Positions 11,401-26,400 of a stretch of DNA of 64,000 bases are shown here, piece after piece (within the stretch, counting starts at the first letter, position 1; each line of letters opens with the position of its first letter). The stretch comes from Lucinisca nassula (Eukaryota; Mollusca; Bivalvia; Lucinida; Lucinidae), in NCBI GenBank assembly GCA_963580285.1, contig OY757010.1, forward strand, positions 212,010,138 through 212,074,137. Direction: 5' to 3'. The notes below the pieces were generated by a model that made no database searches, was not told the origin of the DNA, and saw only the letters and a list, made by a program, of their open reading frames with translations. The translations under genes and the position numbers were made by a program.

Positions 11401-14400
11401 CAGCAGGATAAGGGTTAAAGTCTGTACAATCTGCAGTATTGTTTTTTTGTTTGTATTGGAGTTTAATGGCCTAATCAACATTATTTTAGGTCATTTCTGA
11501 GCCGGTCAGTTTACCTATCCACACTTTCCTGGGCAGGCTTATACGTAAGTGGTTAACCAGTACAGTGCACATTCTTTCGCCAGAAACTAACAACTGCCCT
11601 TCTTGGATCATCGGAAGGGAGAGTATGACTGTAGAAAATATTCCATGGTCAATCTCCACAAAAGAATGTTGTCAACCACGGCAGGTATCAAACCCGCATC
11701 CTTCTGGTCACCAGTCAGATACGCTTCCGACTCAGCTACTGAGGCCAGCACAATCTGCAGTAAAACTTTAATTACTCAAACACTGATAGCCGGCTTACCA
11801 TGGCTAAATCAAACTCATTGAGTCCCTATACAACATACTTTCTCACTTTGGAAGGAATTTTGAAGACTTAACAGTCAATTTGGGATGAATTTTGAACATT
11901 TACAATAACTTTGGAATGAATTTTGAAGACTTAACTCTCAATTGGGGATGAACTGTGAACACTTACAATCCCTTTGGAATGAATTTTGAAGACTTAACAT
12001 TGTGGGATGAATTCTGAACACTAACAATCACTTTGGAATGAATTTTGAAGACATGGTAGTTAACCCAATCACGGTTGGCAACTTTGCTTCCCTCTTTAAT
12101 TGCACGCGGGTGGGTCAGGCCTCAGATTCTATGACGGTTCTAACGTAAAGGCTTATTGAGAATTAGAGAGTGAGTGAGTGAGTTTTAGTTTTACGTCCCA
12201 CCAACAGCTAAGGTCATGCAGAGACGGGACCTCGGTTTAAAGACTCATCCGAAAGTCTGGAGAAGCCCGGGATCGATCCTGCGATCCCTGGTTTACAAGG
12301 CGAGTAGCGTAACCACTGCACCACGGAGGCTTCTGAGAGAATTAGAGAGATCTAATTCAAGGTAATGTTGGTTGGTGCCTGATGCTCTGTCTCTGGTCGG
12401 GCCCATCGGAGTCTAACTGTTGGTTTTCTTTTGCTCCAGCATTTCAGTGGTTTCTTGCTGTCAAGTCCTCACCGTTGTCTCACCTCTGTGGTTCTTTGAT
12501 TTTTTGTGTTCATGGAGATGTTGCACTGATGAGTTAGGAGGCCTTCATGCGGACTGAACAAATTATTTGTCTAAATCGCAACAGAAGTAAGGGCGAGGAT
12601 TGTGGCCACGTAAAATCGATTTAAGCCCCCCAGTGGAAATCATTCCACTGACCGTTCCAAGGCGGTTCTTCTGTGGCGGTTTATTTATGCTGTTGTTTGT
12701 TACTTACTGTGTGTATCACTAGTGTCTTTTTATTTTGGATGGCCATGTGGCCATTTTGTGGGAAAGTAACTGTCCTTACGGCCTTCCTTTGTTTAGGTTT
12801 CCATTATGGTCTGGTCGCTTAATGTTTGTGTTTCTTTCCCTTTGGTGTCTTTGATGGGTGGAGTAAGTTAATTGTATCGATTCCTGATCTTTGTTTTACT
12901 TCTACTTAACTGTCCATTTGGGATGAATTTTGAACACTTACAATCACTTTAGAATGAATTTTGAAGACTTTCAATTACTTTGGAACCAATTTTGAAGACT
13001 TAACTTAACAGTTAAAATTGGGATGAATTTTGAACACTTACAATCACTCTTGAATGAATTTTGAAGAATTACAATCACTCTGGAATGAATTTTGAAGACT
13101 AAATAGTCAATTTTGGATGAATTTTGAATACTTACAATCACTTTGGAATGGATTTTGTACACTTAAAATCAATTTTGTATGAATATTGAAGACTTGCAAT
13201 CAATTTGGAATGGACTTTGAACACTTACAATCACTTCGGAATGGATTTTGTAGACTTACAATAGAGTTGGAATGGATTTTGATGACTTACAACTGATTTG
13301 GAATGAATTTTGAAGACTATATAATTTATCTGAAATGGATTTTGAAGACTAATGATCGATTTGGTATGAATTTTGAAGCAATACAATAGATTTGGAATGA
13401 GTTTTGAAGACTATACAATTTATTTGAAATAAATTTTGAGGACAAATATCTATTTTGATCGAATTTTGAAGATTTACAATCTATCTGGAATGAATTTTGA
13501 AGAGTTACAATCGATTTGCAACTTTGAAGACTACAATTTATCTGGAATAAATTTTGAAGACTGTCCAATCTATTTAGAAATAGCTTTGAAGAGAAAGATC
13601 TTGTATACTGTTACAATGACAAACTGTGTAGATATTGATAAGCAAGACCTTGGAGACCAGTTCAGATATTTATCATATGACGTCGGGTCTGAGAGTGTAA
13701 TAACGTCATGTAATAAATTCGATAATCCACTAGTGGATTAAATATGCAAATTAGTTAGATACGCCCTGTAACGTTACACGTACGACGTCCTTGACGACGT
13801 CGCGTTCCCTGATGGCGGAATATTGACATTTTTGTAAACAAATCGTGAATAAAATGCGTTTTAAATGTCATATGATAAATAGAATCTTGCATTCGTGCTT
13901 ATGTATTATTGAATTTATTAAACTCGTTGAGAAAAAGCGATAAAATGCTCGGCAGAGCCTCGCATTTTATCCCTTTTCCTCAACTCGTTTAATAAATTCA
14001 ATAATACATGACCACTCATATAAGATTCTCTATATAATGACAGTGTAGATCCTGATAAGACAGCTCATGCTGAGCCATCTTATCTGGATCATAACTGTTT
14101 GGCAGAGGTATCTGTACCAGTGTACCGGGTTGCTTAGGTTTTGGAGTGCTGTCTAATTTCTGTTGAGATGGTTCAAATTTTTATTAAAATGTATAATACT
14201 AGTCAGTAAACATACCCTGAGAATGATGTTTGTCCTGTTCATATATATAACAAGAGCACCGCATGCAGGTGCCAACGCTCGGCTGCAGTTTAAGTTAGAC
14301 AAAAATTCTAAGTTGCAAAAGGGGCATAACTGTGCAAAAAATATTTGGAGGGTTACCTCACCTATTGGTATGAGTTCCCCTTTTCATAATGAACAACTAG

Positions 14401-17400
14401 TCCGAGTTTCAAGTAAATATATTCAGTAATCACAGAGATATTACAAAATGTCCAAGTTTTTGCACGACGACACAGCCAGAGCTATGACAATACCTTGTCG
14501 TTTTCTTCGAAAACAGCCAAGCTAAAAATGCCAACAGCTGTTTGCATTTAAATATTTATGAGCAGAACAAATTTCATGCTCAGCTATATCATGCTAGTTA
14601 GCATATATATTGTGAGAATGCTATTTTGCCATGCTCATATTTATTAAAATACCAACAGGTGTTTGCATTTTAAATATTTATGAGCAGATCAAATTTCATG
14701 CTCAGTTGATTTTGATTAAATATAAAATGCTGGTCAGCATACATATTCTATGAATCATGTTTGTCCTGTTTAAAAATATTGACAGCTATCTGCATTTTAT
14801 TAACCCATTTTGTACCGGAAATCCCAAAACTAAAACAGTGCAGGTCCAGATCAGACACTGGAGTGGTATCTGATCAGGGACTACAATGTTTGCAAAAAGT
14901 TCAACTATTTTCCAAATAAAGTTTGAAGAAAACACAAGACACCCATCTAAATTTTGAAACAGATTTGTGCTATATATAAGGTGGAAGATTCCATTTGGTA
15001 CAAAAAGGGTTAATACTTATGAGCTAAAAGAATTTCATGCTCAGTTGATTTTTGAACATGTTATGCCTGTCAATATACATACGCGCAGAATTTCTCCTCT
15101 GTTGAAGCAGGGTTGAAGAGTTCCTCCTTCAAGCCGAGTACACAACCCAGAGCTGCTCCGGGATTACAGTCAGCATCAGGATAATAGGCATTCTGATCAA
15201 CACATACGTCTATCTCAGGTTCAATGACAGGATCAATATGTGGGTCACAGATTGTCTCAGTATGTGCTACCACTTCGTACCAGGCTGACATTGCAACCGT
15301 TGACACAATCTCTGGACAACTAGATAGCTTCTTCTTGATTATCTCCCCTGTGCACTGACGTGATCTGAAATGCAATATACTCAACTGAGCCTTGTCTGTT
15401 GAAGAAATTAATTTAGCTGTACCTGCTTCTTGCTATCAATTGATCAATTTCCTAGATATAATTTATTTGTTCAGTTCACAAACTGCATGGCAAACAGTGA
15501 TCTGATGGATTCAAACAGTGCAGATTGGTTCTATTATAATTGCAAAAGGCAGGGGTTGTCATGTTCAGCAGGGCATGGGTTGAAAACAAATATAAATTGA
15601 TCCCAATTCTATTCTTTTGGAAATGAATGTTGCAGGAGCATGTATTTCTCTGACCTTGTTGTATAAGCCTAATATGATTGTACTGCCACTAACAATTGGT
15701 TCCTGCTCTCTATATAAATTTGGGATTAGATGTGTGTTCACTTCATGGACTTGTTAACATGATAGACTATTAACAGGAGTAACCATCACGTTAACAAGTC
15801 TGTGTAATGAACACCCCTGAAAACCCCACTTTAAGGAAACTGGGACCAGTTGTTCAAAACTAACGACATTGTTAGTTAACATATCGTTAAAACTTTGATC
15901 ATTAAATATGGCAAATATGCTGAAATTTTTGCTGAAAAAAATGTGAGCAGCTTTTGCGGATGCAAAAGCTGCTAGCAAAAGCTGCTCACATTTTTTCAGC
16001 AAAAATACCAAAATTTTCAATATTGTACTTGCTAGAAGAGTTAACAATATGACCACTAACGAGCTCGTTTAGCTAACAATGCTTTGAACAACTGGCCCCT
16101 GGTGTTTACAGGGGTTTATGTTATTTTTCTTATTTCTGCTCAAAGGCATAGGTTGCGTTTTTTGTGTTTTTTTTTTTTTTTTTGGTATTGGCTTTCAAGT
16201 TTATTTCACTTAAATGGAGCTGATCATTAATCAGAAGTGGGCGAAAACCAGAGTCTCCGGAAAAAAACACCTGACCTTCCGTAGCATAACTTGGTGACTC
16301 ACATGTGACCCAAGCCAGGCTCAAACCATTGTCGGTTTTGTCGTGCGCTGGCTCATTTTTCTATCTCTTGAAATAGCATTTTTCAACACAACTTGGCTAC
16401 ACCCCACCATATTTTATATACCACAACCTCATTATCACATGGTTCATTATAACAAAGGTTTGGATATAACACTGGTGGCACTGGTTCCTCACACATTGTA
16501 GACCTGGGGCAGAGACAATGATAGGGCTCATTAAGATAATACATTAATGTGATAACATGATATCTGAGCTGGGACACAGCATTTCCTACAATTTACATGT
16601 GCACAGCAAAGAATTAGATCAATAAGCATGTGGAGCGTGATAGCTCAGTGGTTAGTGCACTTGCCTCTGACGCTAAAGGTCCCGGGTTCGAACCCCGGCA
16701 GCGGTGTGAAAAATTTCGGTGTCCGAACACGCTCCATTGGCATCATTTGCAGGGATGAATGTCATAAAGTGCACCGTCCTTCGGATCGGAACGTTAACTG
16801 GAGGCCCCCTGTGCAGGGAGAACCATCCCCTGTGCAGGTTAAAGAACCCTACCGTAATTATATGATTACTGTGTAGGCTTTCAGCCTGCAAAACTGGAGT
16901 GTATGTAATGTACACCGTCTGTGTCCCCTCCTGGGGTTAAGGCGAAACCGGAAGAAGAAGATAAGAATAAGATTAAGAGTCGGCGCTCTTATTCACTAGG
17001 CCACAGAGACCCGTATAGGTTGTGGGTACTTAACGGCACCCACAACCTATGTTTTAAGTACAAGAAAGACTATTATTACAAATTTTCATAAGAAAATTAA
17101 CCATTTTGAAGATAAGAAAGAATGCACTATGTTACATGGTTGTGTTATCGTAATGATTATAACACAACTTCGCTACACCCCACCATACTTTATATTCCAC
17201 AACCTCATTATCACATGGTTCATTATAACAAAGGTTTGGATATAACACTGTTTGAAGATGGATACCAAGACTGTTTGGATAAATGGTCATCTTCTATATA
17301 ATCTTTGTATTTTTGTTTGAATATAGCACCATCTGTTCTATACAAAGGTTGTGGTATTATATCAAAAAGAGTAAAAATCTAAATTGTTTATTTAGATTTT

Positions 17401-20400
17401 TTCTCTTTTTGATATAATACCACAACCTTTGTATAGAACACAGGACAAAATGTCTAAACATTACCAACAAGTATATATATACTCTTTTGCAAGTTGACTG
17501 TGTTGCAGAATGACATACACCACAATCACATTATAACACAATTCATTATAACACAGTTTTGGATATAATACGGTTTCAAGATGGATCCAAAAAATGTATA
17601 GATTATATAGAACAATGATCATAAATGGTCATTTTTCTATATACAGTAAAAATCCTATATTAAGACCACATTTGGGACTGTTTAAAAATGGTTTTAAAGA
17701 CCACTTTTGAACAGTCCAAAAAGTGGTTCCTGACCAGAGGACATTGTAGGCAGACACCACAAAGAAAAATTAAGTGTGCCCTTCAAAATAAGCTTTTTAT
17801 AGCAGAATTAGTCCTAATTTTAGGTGGTCTTAATAGCGGAATTTTACTGTAATCTATACTTTTTTATTTGGATATAACACAGTTATTTAACTAACACGGC
17901 TTCTGCTTTGGGCCCCAACAATAGTGTTATAAAGAGGTTAAGGCGTACATGTACTTACTCGCATATCTGATGGACTGACAAGATGTCTGGAATTTTGGTT
18001 GAAGTTGCTAGTCCCAGTTGTGAAGCATAGACTGTAGGCAGACTTGGCTGACAGGTTTCAGGTGGCACTGGTTCCTCACACATGGTAGACCTGGGGTAGA
18101 GACAACGGCAGAACTCATTAAGATAATACATCCATGTGATAAAATGGGCCCCGTCAAGCGATTTTGGTACTTATCCCCTATGCGAGCAGCGAAGGTTCAG
18201 GCGAGCCTGCGCATCCGCGCAGTCTCGCCAGAACCTTCGCTGCTCGCTCATACAAGCAGTGAATCAAGAGGAACCTTCAGACAGAAAGCCATATCCCTGG
18301 CCCCTCTGAATGGCTGGGCATGCGCAGTTAAAATTTGTCATGACGGAATGCTCGAAGACAAAAATTCGCTTGGCGGGGCTCAGGGCTCAAATAATATTCG
18401 AGCCAGGACACAACATTTCCTACAACTTACATGTGCACCCAGCAAAGAATAAGATCAGCCTGTGCATCCATATAGTCTAACCAGGACTTCTGTTACTGCA
18501 TGAGGAAGCATTGGGCCCTAAGCTATCCTTAGAGTACCCAACAAAGACTCTGATCAGACTGCACTGAAGTGCAGGCTGATCTGAGTCTTAGCTGGGCACA
18601 TATGTCTTATTGTAGGTTTTGTCATGCGCTGGCTCATTTTTCTATCTATTGAAATAGTATTTTTCCAATGAAACTATTTTAATTTCTGGTTCCAACATAG
18701 GTTATGGGTGCTAATTAGAACTGCCTCGTTCTAACAAGAACCCACGCTCTATGTCTTGGAACATAAATCCGAAAAATAATGTATCCCTGTTCATCCCAGT
18801 CCTTTCTATATAAAGTGGGGTTTTTAAGGGATGTTCATTACATGGTTTGTAAACATGATGTAGACACTTGAGAGAAGAAATTCTAGCTGTAGATAGCTGT
18901 TTATCTTTTTTTATCCAATTTCTCCATAAAACCATATCTATTATAGGTTATTGACTTTATATTGTGAAATATTCAGCACAAGTTCATATGGCGAAGGATG
19001 CACAAGCTTGCAAGTGCGTCTCCGCCATATGAACGAGTGCCGAATATTTCACAATATGAAGTCAATAACCTCTTTATTATATACCCAAAACTTGTACTGT
19101 CTACTAGAATTCAGGATTGGTATAGAAATCTGAACGTAAAATCAGATTATATATCTTATGTGGTTTGAAATGGAAAACAACGAAGGTCGTTAAGTGTCTC
19201 CCTACACATTGAAAAGCCACGCCCAACGGCGCCAAAGTGAAGACGACGCTAACGTTGATGGATGTGACGTCATTAAAAACATTGACATTTCCCAAAGCAG
19301 GACACCATTTTTTCTGAAGCATAGGTTATATTTCTTTCAAAATACTCCTGATTTCTTAGAGAAAGTACATGTATTGAAAATCTAAACAGGTTGCAGGTAG
19401 GTCATATCTGACATCATAAAATGCGCTTTATGAACTTTGTTAGTACCTATATATTCGTTTTGTTTTACTTTCTTTGATCCGATAAGCACAACAAGATGGC
19501 TGCCAATGTTTCGTCTTGCAAATGCATAGATTTGAAAGTAGTTCTCTTCTGAACGAGACTGCTTATCTACGGACAATATAAACTTGACTATGGACAATAT
19601 GGAAAAATATTGACCGGTAACTTCTGTACAAAGTTAACGGGACATTTTTGGGGTATATAATAATAGAGAATACCAGATTCGTGTATTTTAATATCAAGTT
19701 TATCAGGCAAGGCTTCAAGAACGCTTGTAGGATTGCGAGGCTTGCGGAGTGATTCTACATGCATTCTGGAAGCCGAGCCTGAAAAACTTGATATCAAAAG
19801 TCACAAATCTAAATGTTTTCACCTCGTTACTTACTTACTAAAACATCAGGGCCAAAGTGTTCGGTTCGCGGAAAAAAAGTCAGGCAAATAAAGTCACGGA
19901 AAAAAAGTCACAGGAAAAAAAGTCAGAAATAAGAAAAAAAGAAATATACCACTGAAAGGATGTTGCTAAAGAATTAAAATAATGACAACACCTTCTCTTC
20001 CGACATTTACCTATATAAAATGAGGTTTAAAAGAACGTTCATTCCACAGAACCTTCACTTCTAATTTGTTAATGTGATGCTACATGTATACAGTGTCGAC
20101 AAAAGATATATATAATATGCTTATATTTAGAGGGCAACAGCCCAAGCAAGGAATATCCCTTTTAACCCCACTTTATATAGAGAAAAGCAGGGCTTAACGG
20201 GGGTATAATAATGATACCTTATTGATATTTTTTGTTGTTCAAAAACATAGATTGCGGATACTTATTAGAACCACCTGACCAAGGTGGTTCTTACTAGCAC
20301 CACAATCTGTATTTTGACCAGAAAAAAGAAAGATATTGAACTTGATTAAAGCCAATTCTGTGACTTTTCTTCTGTGACTTTTTTCCTACCCAAAACTGTG

Positions 20401-23400
20401 ACTTTTTTCTGTGACTTTTTTCCTACATTCAAGTGTTCAAAGCAATGTTAGCTCAACAAGTTAGTTGTCAAATTCTTAGATGTTCTGGCAAGAAAACTAC
20501 CCTTCACTGAAAAAATTTGAGTAGCTTTTGTAGATGCAAAAGCTACTCACACTTTTGCAGCAAAAAATATTGGTGTATTTGCCACATTAAATTAGCGAAG
20601 TGCAAATAATATGTTAATATGTTACAGTTCAAGGACTGGACCCAGATCTCGAAAAACTTAAATGCAAAACTGATAAATTTTGCAAATGCTGGTACAGACA
20701 CCGACTGAAGAAGTGTGTTAATTCTTACGGTACTGTTGTACAGGAAAGGTAAAAATGACCAGTTTCCAAACAGCCAGAGTTAAAGAGAGATTTGATTGAA
20801 GTTTGCAGATATTCCCACCTTATTCTTTGCCAGCTTCACAAATTGAAAAGTTTAAAGTTGATAGCCTGAGCATCAGGTGCCAAAATATCACTACATATTT
20901 CTGTGGATATAACAAATGTGAAAAGTACATACTGTAATGATCATAAGTATTGGGACAGAAAGGCCTAAGCAAACAGTGCAGAGCCCAGATCAGACTGCTC
21001 CTGCAGGAGCAGTCTGATCAGGGTCTACACTGCTTGCAGTTCCGTCTGCAACTTTTGGACTCCTTGCTGGATCATACAACAAATTTGTTAAAATTTTAGG
21101 AGAATTACAGCAAGTCTGCAAGGTGTCTGATTTTTAGGAATGGATGAAATCAAAAATGATCCAGCTCATGATGAGAATAAAGGCTACTTTGATTTCTAAC
21201 TGGGAACATGGGATATCATTCCCTGCCAGAAAGCAATATTTACCTGAGATATTAGGGGAGGGCAATATTTACCTGTCAGGTGAGGAATGTCATCCCATAT
21301 TCCCAGTCAAAAAATAAAAATTTTGTTTTGTTTGTTTGATTTGAGGTTTAACGTCCCCGTCAACACTGTAAAGGTCATTTTGGAGACGTTGCTTCCAATT
21401 TTGTGTGAATTTTACCCTACATTGAGATGAAATGACATCTCAAGTCCTGTCGCCCAATGGAACCAATAGGGTTTATAAGCATGGACGGTCCGACTCACAC
21501 CACTTTGCCTGGGCAGGCTTAGATCCTCTAAGCTGTTTACTAGTACTTGTGTGCGGTCTGTTTCAGCTCTGCATGGAAGCATCATGCAGCCAATATATTT
21601 CTTCAAGCCCCTATGGGCGGGGGCGAAAAAGTGGGGTGTAAAGGGGTGCTTATTTCACGAACTTGTCAGCATGATGTCCAATCAAAAGCATTTCTTTGCA
21701 GTACAACAAAGATCCTTAACCCATTTAGTACCAAAACGGGAACCAGGGCAAATGCCGCAGAATTCAGCGTCTGATCAGGGCCTACACTGTTTGCAAAAAA
21801 GTTTAGCCATTTTCCAAATAAAGTTTAAAGAAAAACAAAACCTGTCACCCCTAAATTTGAAATGTACTCCTGCTATATATAAGGAGGATTCCATTTGGTA
21901 CAAAAAGGGTTAATTAACACAACTGCAGATTAGGACTTGTTTCTCTGTGGGACGGCCACTGCCCATAGGGGCTTGAAGAAATATATGGGCTGCATGATGC
22001 TTCCACGCAGAGCTGAATCCGGCCCGCACACTAGTACTGGTAAACGGCTTAGAGATCTAAGCCTGTCCAGGAACCATGGTGCAAGGCAGACCGTCCATGC
22101 TAATAAATCCTATTGGTTTCATTGGGCGACAGGACTTGAGAAGTCATTTCATCTCAATGTCGGGTAAAAGTCCCACAAAATTGGAAGCAACGTCTTCAAA
22201 AAGACCTTTACAGTGTTGACGGGGACATTAAACCTCAAATCAAACTAAAACTTTCTCTGTGGGAAAAAATGTAATAAAATGGTAAAAATTTGCAGTCATA
22301 TAGTACACCACAACCTCATTATAACACTTTTCATTATAACATGGTTTTGGATGTAAAGATGGATCCCAAAAATGTATAGATTATATAGAAAAATGACCAT
22401 TCATGGTCATTTTTCTATGTAATCTATACATTTTTGTTTGGATATAACAGGGTTGTTAAACTAACATGTTTTATGCTTTGGACCCCATTTATAGTTTTAT
22501 AAAGAGGTTGTGACCTATAGACCTTGTTTAATATAAGAAGTCATCTGTTTTGCCATATTAGAGTGAGGACTTTTGATGAACACATCACGAAAACATGCTT
22601 ATATAATTTTGACCCCCTTGAACCCCACTTTTATATAGTAAAACTGGGGTTTACAGGGGTAATATAACTAGAGCTGTCAGAGGATCTGACTATAGCCCCG
22701 CTTCAGCGCTGTCAGAGAAGAAAGTTATTTAAGCTGCAGAGAAAACAGTTATGAACAAGAAATAACTGTTGAAAATTTTACATTATCTGGAAAAACTCTA
22801 AGAGTTGTGAGCCCTTGTCCCTCATTTCAATGAGCATGATACATTACCAGAATGTCCATGTTTATACTAAATTTCATCTTCCATTTTTCAATGTTCAAAG
22901 GGTAAAAACCCCTAAAGTAGGCAAATCAGAGTCAGGGTTCCTGCGCTCTGCACATTGTCTCATGGTGCTTTACACTTGTGTGAAGTGTCATGAAAATATC
23001 TCAAATGGTTTGTGAGTTATGGAGCCGACACAGTCAAAATTGCCTTTTTAAATGTTCAAAGGGCAATAACTCCTAAAGTAGGCAAACCAGAGTTATGGTT
23101 CCTGCACTCTGCACATCATCTCAAGGTGCTTTTCATTTATTTGAAGTTTCATGAAAATATCAGAAACGGTTATGGAGCGGACATAGTTAAAATTGCCATT
23201 TTTTAATATTCAAAAGCCTATAACTGAAAAAGTAGACAATCCAGAGTTTGGGTTCCTGCGCTCTGCACACGTAATATGGTGCTTTACATTTGTGTGAAGT
23301 TTCATAAAATTATCTCAAACGGTTTTTGAGTTATCGAGCAAAGACGGCTAAAATTGATATTTTTCAATATTCAAAGGGAAATAACTCAAAAATTAGGCAA

Positions 23401-26400
23401 TTCAGAGTTATGGTTCCTGCACTCTGCACACCATCTCATGGTGTTTAATGTTTGTGTGAAGTTTCATGAAAATATGTGAATGGGTTTTAAAGTTATGGAG
23501 CGGACACGAAAATTGTTAACAGACACAGACAGACACACAGACAGACACACAGAAAATACGAAAACCAGAGTTATGGTTCTTGCGCTCTGCACATTGTCTC
23601 ATAGTGCTTAACATTTGTGTGAAGTTTCATGAAATTATCTCAAACGGTTTTCGAGTTATGAAGCGGACACTGTTAAAATTGCCATTTTTCAATGTTCAAA
23701 GGGCAATAACTCCAAAAATAAGCAATGCAGAGTTATGGTTCCTGCGCTCTGCACATTGTCTCATAGTGCTTAACATTTGTGTGAAGTTTCCTAAAAATAT
23801 CTCAAACGGTTTTCGAGTTATGAAGCGGACACAATTAAAATTGCCATTTTTCAATGTTCAAAGGGCAATAACTCCAAAAGTAGGCAATCCACAGTTATAA
23901 TTCCTTCGCTCTGCACATTGTCTTATGGTGTTTAACATTTGTGTGAAGTTTCATGAAAATATGTTAAGCAGATACAAAGTTATGGAGCCAACACAAATTA
24001 ACGGAATCACGGAATTACGGAAAATGTTCAAAGGGCAATAACTCCAAAAGTAGGCAATCCACAGTTATAATTCCTTCGCTCTGCACATTGTCTTATGGTG
24101 TTTAACATTTGTGTGAAGTTTCATGAAAATATGTTAAGCAGATACAAAGTTATGGAGCCAACACAAATTAACGGAATCACGGAATTACGGAATGACAGAA
24201 GGACATGGCAAATCCAATATAGCCCCACTTTTTCAAAGCGGGGCTATAAAGAGGTTGTGGCGCATATAGACCTTGTTTAATATAAGAAGTCATGTGTTTT
24301 GCCATATTAGTTTAAATGTGAGCACTTTTGATGAACATACGTCAAAGAATGCTCAGGCTCTTCTTTTTCATGTGTCAGCTCCAATAATGCTTTCTCATCA
24401 CGAAAACACGCTTATCATACATATGACGTTGTTGATAAGCAGTGGATAACGTCGTGTAATAAAAATCGTATTACCAAACATGTAATAACCCTTTGGCAGA
24501 ATTAATTGTTTGATTTGATGTTAAACGTCCCCGTCAACACTATTAGGGTCATTTTGGAGATGCTATTTGGCGAGATTAAGTAACGTCAGGATGACATCCA
24601 TGTCAATCATGCATTTTTGTGGAAAAAAATTGTCAGATTTAAAGGCGATAAAATCCAATTTAAAGTGGTCATATGATAAACATAATCTTACACTCGTGGT
24701 CATTTCATATGAAATTTATGAAACTATCCAAAGGTTCATTTCATAAATTTCATATGAAACTAGAATTTGTTTTTCTACAAAAACACAGATGTCTCCCCCG
24801 TTTTTGACTGCTAAGTATAACCTTGACATTGGAGGTATTGAGCTGGGTCTTGTGTGCAACATATCATCTAATGAAGATGAACATTTCTGCATAGTAACTT
24901 TAAAAATGTTCATAGAAAAATAAAAAAGTTATTGGCCGTAAACAAAAAAAGCACTTTTTTACCTTTGACCTCTAAGTATGGCCTTGACCTTTGCAGTACA
25001 ACACATCGTCTCATGATGGTTAACATTTCTGCCAAGTAATTTCATAATCCATCAAAGAATAAGGAAGTTATTGACTGTCCTTTTTTTTACCTTTGACCTC
25101 TAGGTATGACCTTGACATTGGAGGTATGGACCCAGGTCTTGCACATGACTCATGGTCTAATGATGGTGAACATTTATGCATGGTTACTTTATAAAGTCCA
25201 TCCAGAAATAAACAGTTAATGACTGGACACAAAAAAAACAAACTTTTTTTACCTCTGACCTCTTAGTATGACCTTGATCTTGGAGGTACCAACCTGGGTC
25301 TAGCATGCACCACATCGTCTCATGATGGTTAACATTTCTGCCAAGTAATTTCACAATCTATCCAGGAAGAAAGTTATTGACTGAACACTAAAAAAAGGCC
25401 CATTTTGTTCTTTGACCTTTTGTCCTTGACATTTGAGGTACCAACTTGGGTCATGCACACAACACATCGTCTCATGGTGGTTAACATTTCTGCCAATTAA
25501 TTTCAAAATCCATCTTAAAACTAGAAATGGTGTTTGTAAAACACAATGCCCCCAACCTTTGCTTGTCCCTAGATGGCAAAATATTCAACAAATATTGTTA
25601 AAGACTCAAAAACATAGAACAAGATTTCTGCCGAAGGCTATGTTGCACCTGAGTGCATGTGTGCATGCATGTTTTCTTATGGCATGCATTAATGAGTGAG
25701 TGCATGCCTTCATGTGCATGCATGTGTGTGTGTGTGTGCATGTGTAAGTGCATAAGTGTGCATGCCTGCATGTGCATGCATGTGTTTGTGTGCCTTTGTG
25801 AGTCCATAAGTGTGCATGCATGTGTGAGTACCTGCATGTATGCATGCAAGCATCAGTGTGTGTGTGTGCATGCATGCATGTGCATTTGTATATGGGTGTG
25901 CAAGCATAAATGAGTGATTGTGTATGAGCATACATGTTTGAGTGTAAATGCATGTGTGTGTGCATGCATGCATGTGCAAATGTTATTGGCCGGGTTGAGG
26001 TGGGTTGTCGTGGGGTGGGGTGTTGTGGGGTATGGTGTCATGTGGTAGGGTCGTGGGGTGGGGTGGGGTGGGGTGGGATAGGGTAGGGATATATGCATGC
26101 ATGTATTTATGTATGTGTGTGTGTGTGTGTGTGCATAGTGAGTGCATAAGTGTGCATGCCTGCATGTGCATGCATCTGTGTGTGTGCATGACATTGTGCG
26201 AGTCCATTAGTGTGCATGCATGCATATTTGTGTACATGCATGCATGTGTGAGTACCTGCATGTATGCATGCAAGCATCAGTGTGTGTGTGTGTGTGTGTG
26301 TGTGTGCATGCATGCATGTGTGTTTGTATGTGAGTGTGCAAGCATAAATGAGTGATTGTGTATGAGCATGCATGTTTGAGTGTAAATGCATGTGTGTGTG

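Larger units (their letters stand above)
14170..15070. repeat. ~124 bp tandem repeat, interrupted twice
   Basis: Units with GCATTTAAATATTTATGAGCAG (14543, 14667), TTTCATGCTCAGTTGATTT and GTTTGTCCTGTTTAAAAATA. A family F element (14251-14527) and a TTAA MITE (14800-15013) are inserted. The last unit runs right up to the exon 6 donor at 15082. Confidence 0.75.
16160..17016 (-). mobile_element. tRNA-derived SINE split into body and head
   Basis: The body (16160-16335, TTTTTTTT tail, GCTTTCAAGTTTATTTCACT, CCGGAAAAAAACACCTGACC) and the tRNA-like head (16975-17016, minus-strand GGCCTAGTGAATAAGAGCGCC) match the intact SINE at 62463-62691. About 640 bp of other repeats now lies between them, including a pseudo-exon and another SINE. 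Confidence 0.65.

Noticed and set aside
16627..16700. Functional tRNA gene
   Set aside because: A good T arm and boxes, but the acceptor stem does not pair and a SINE body follows directly.
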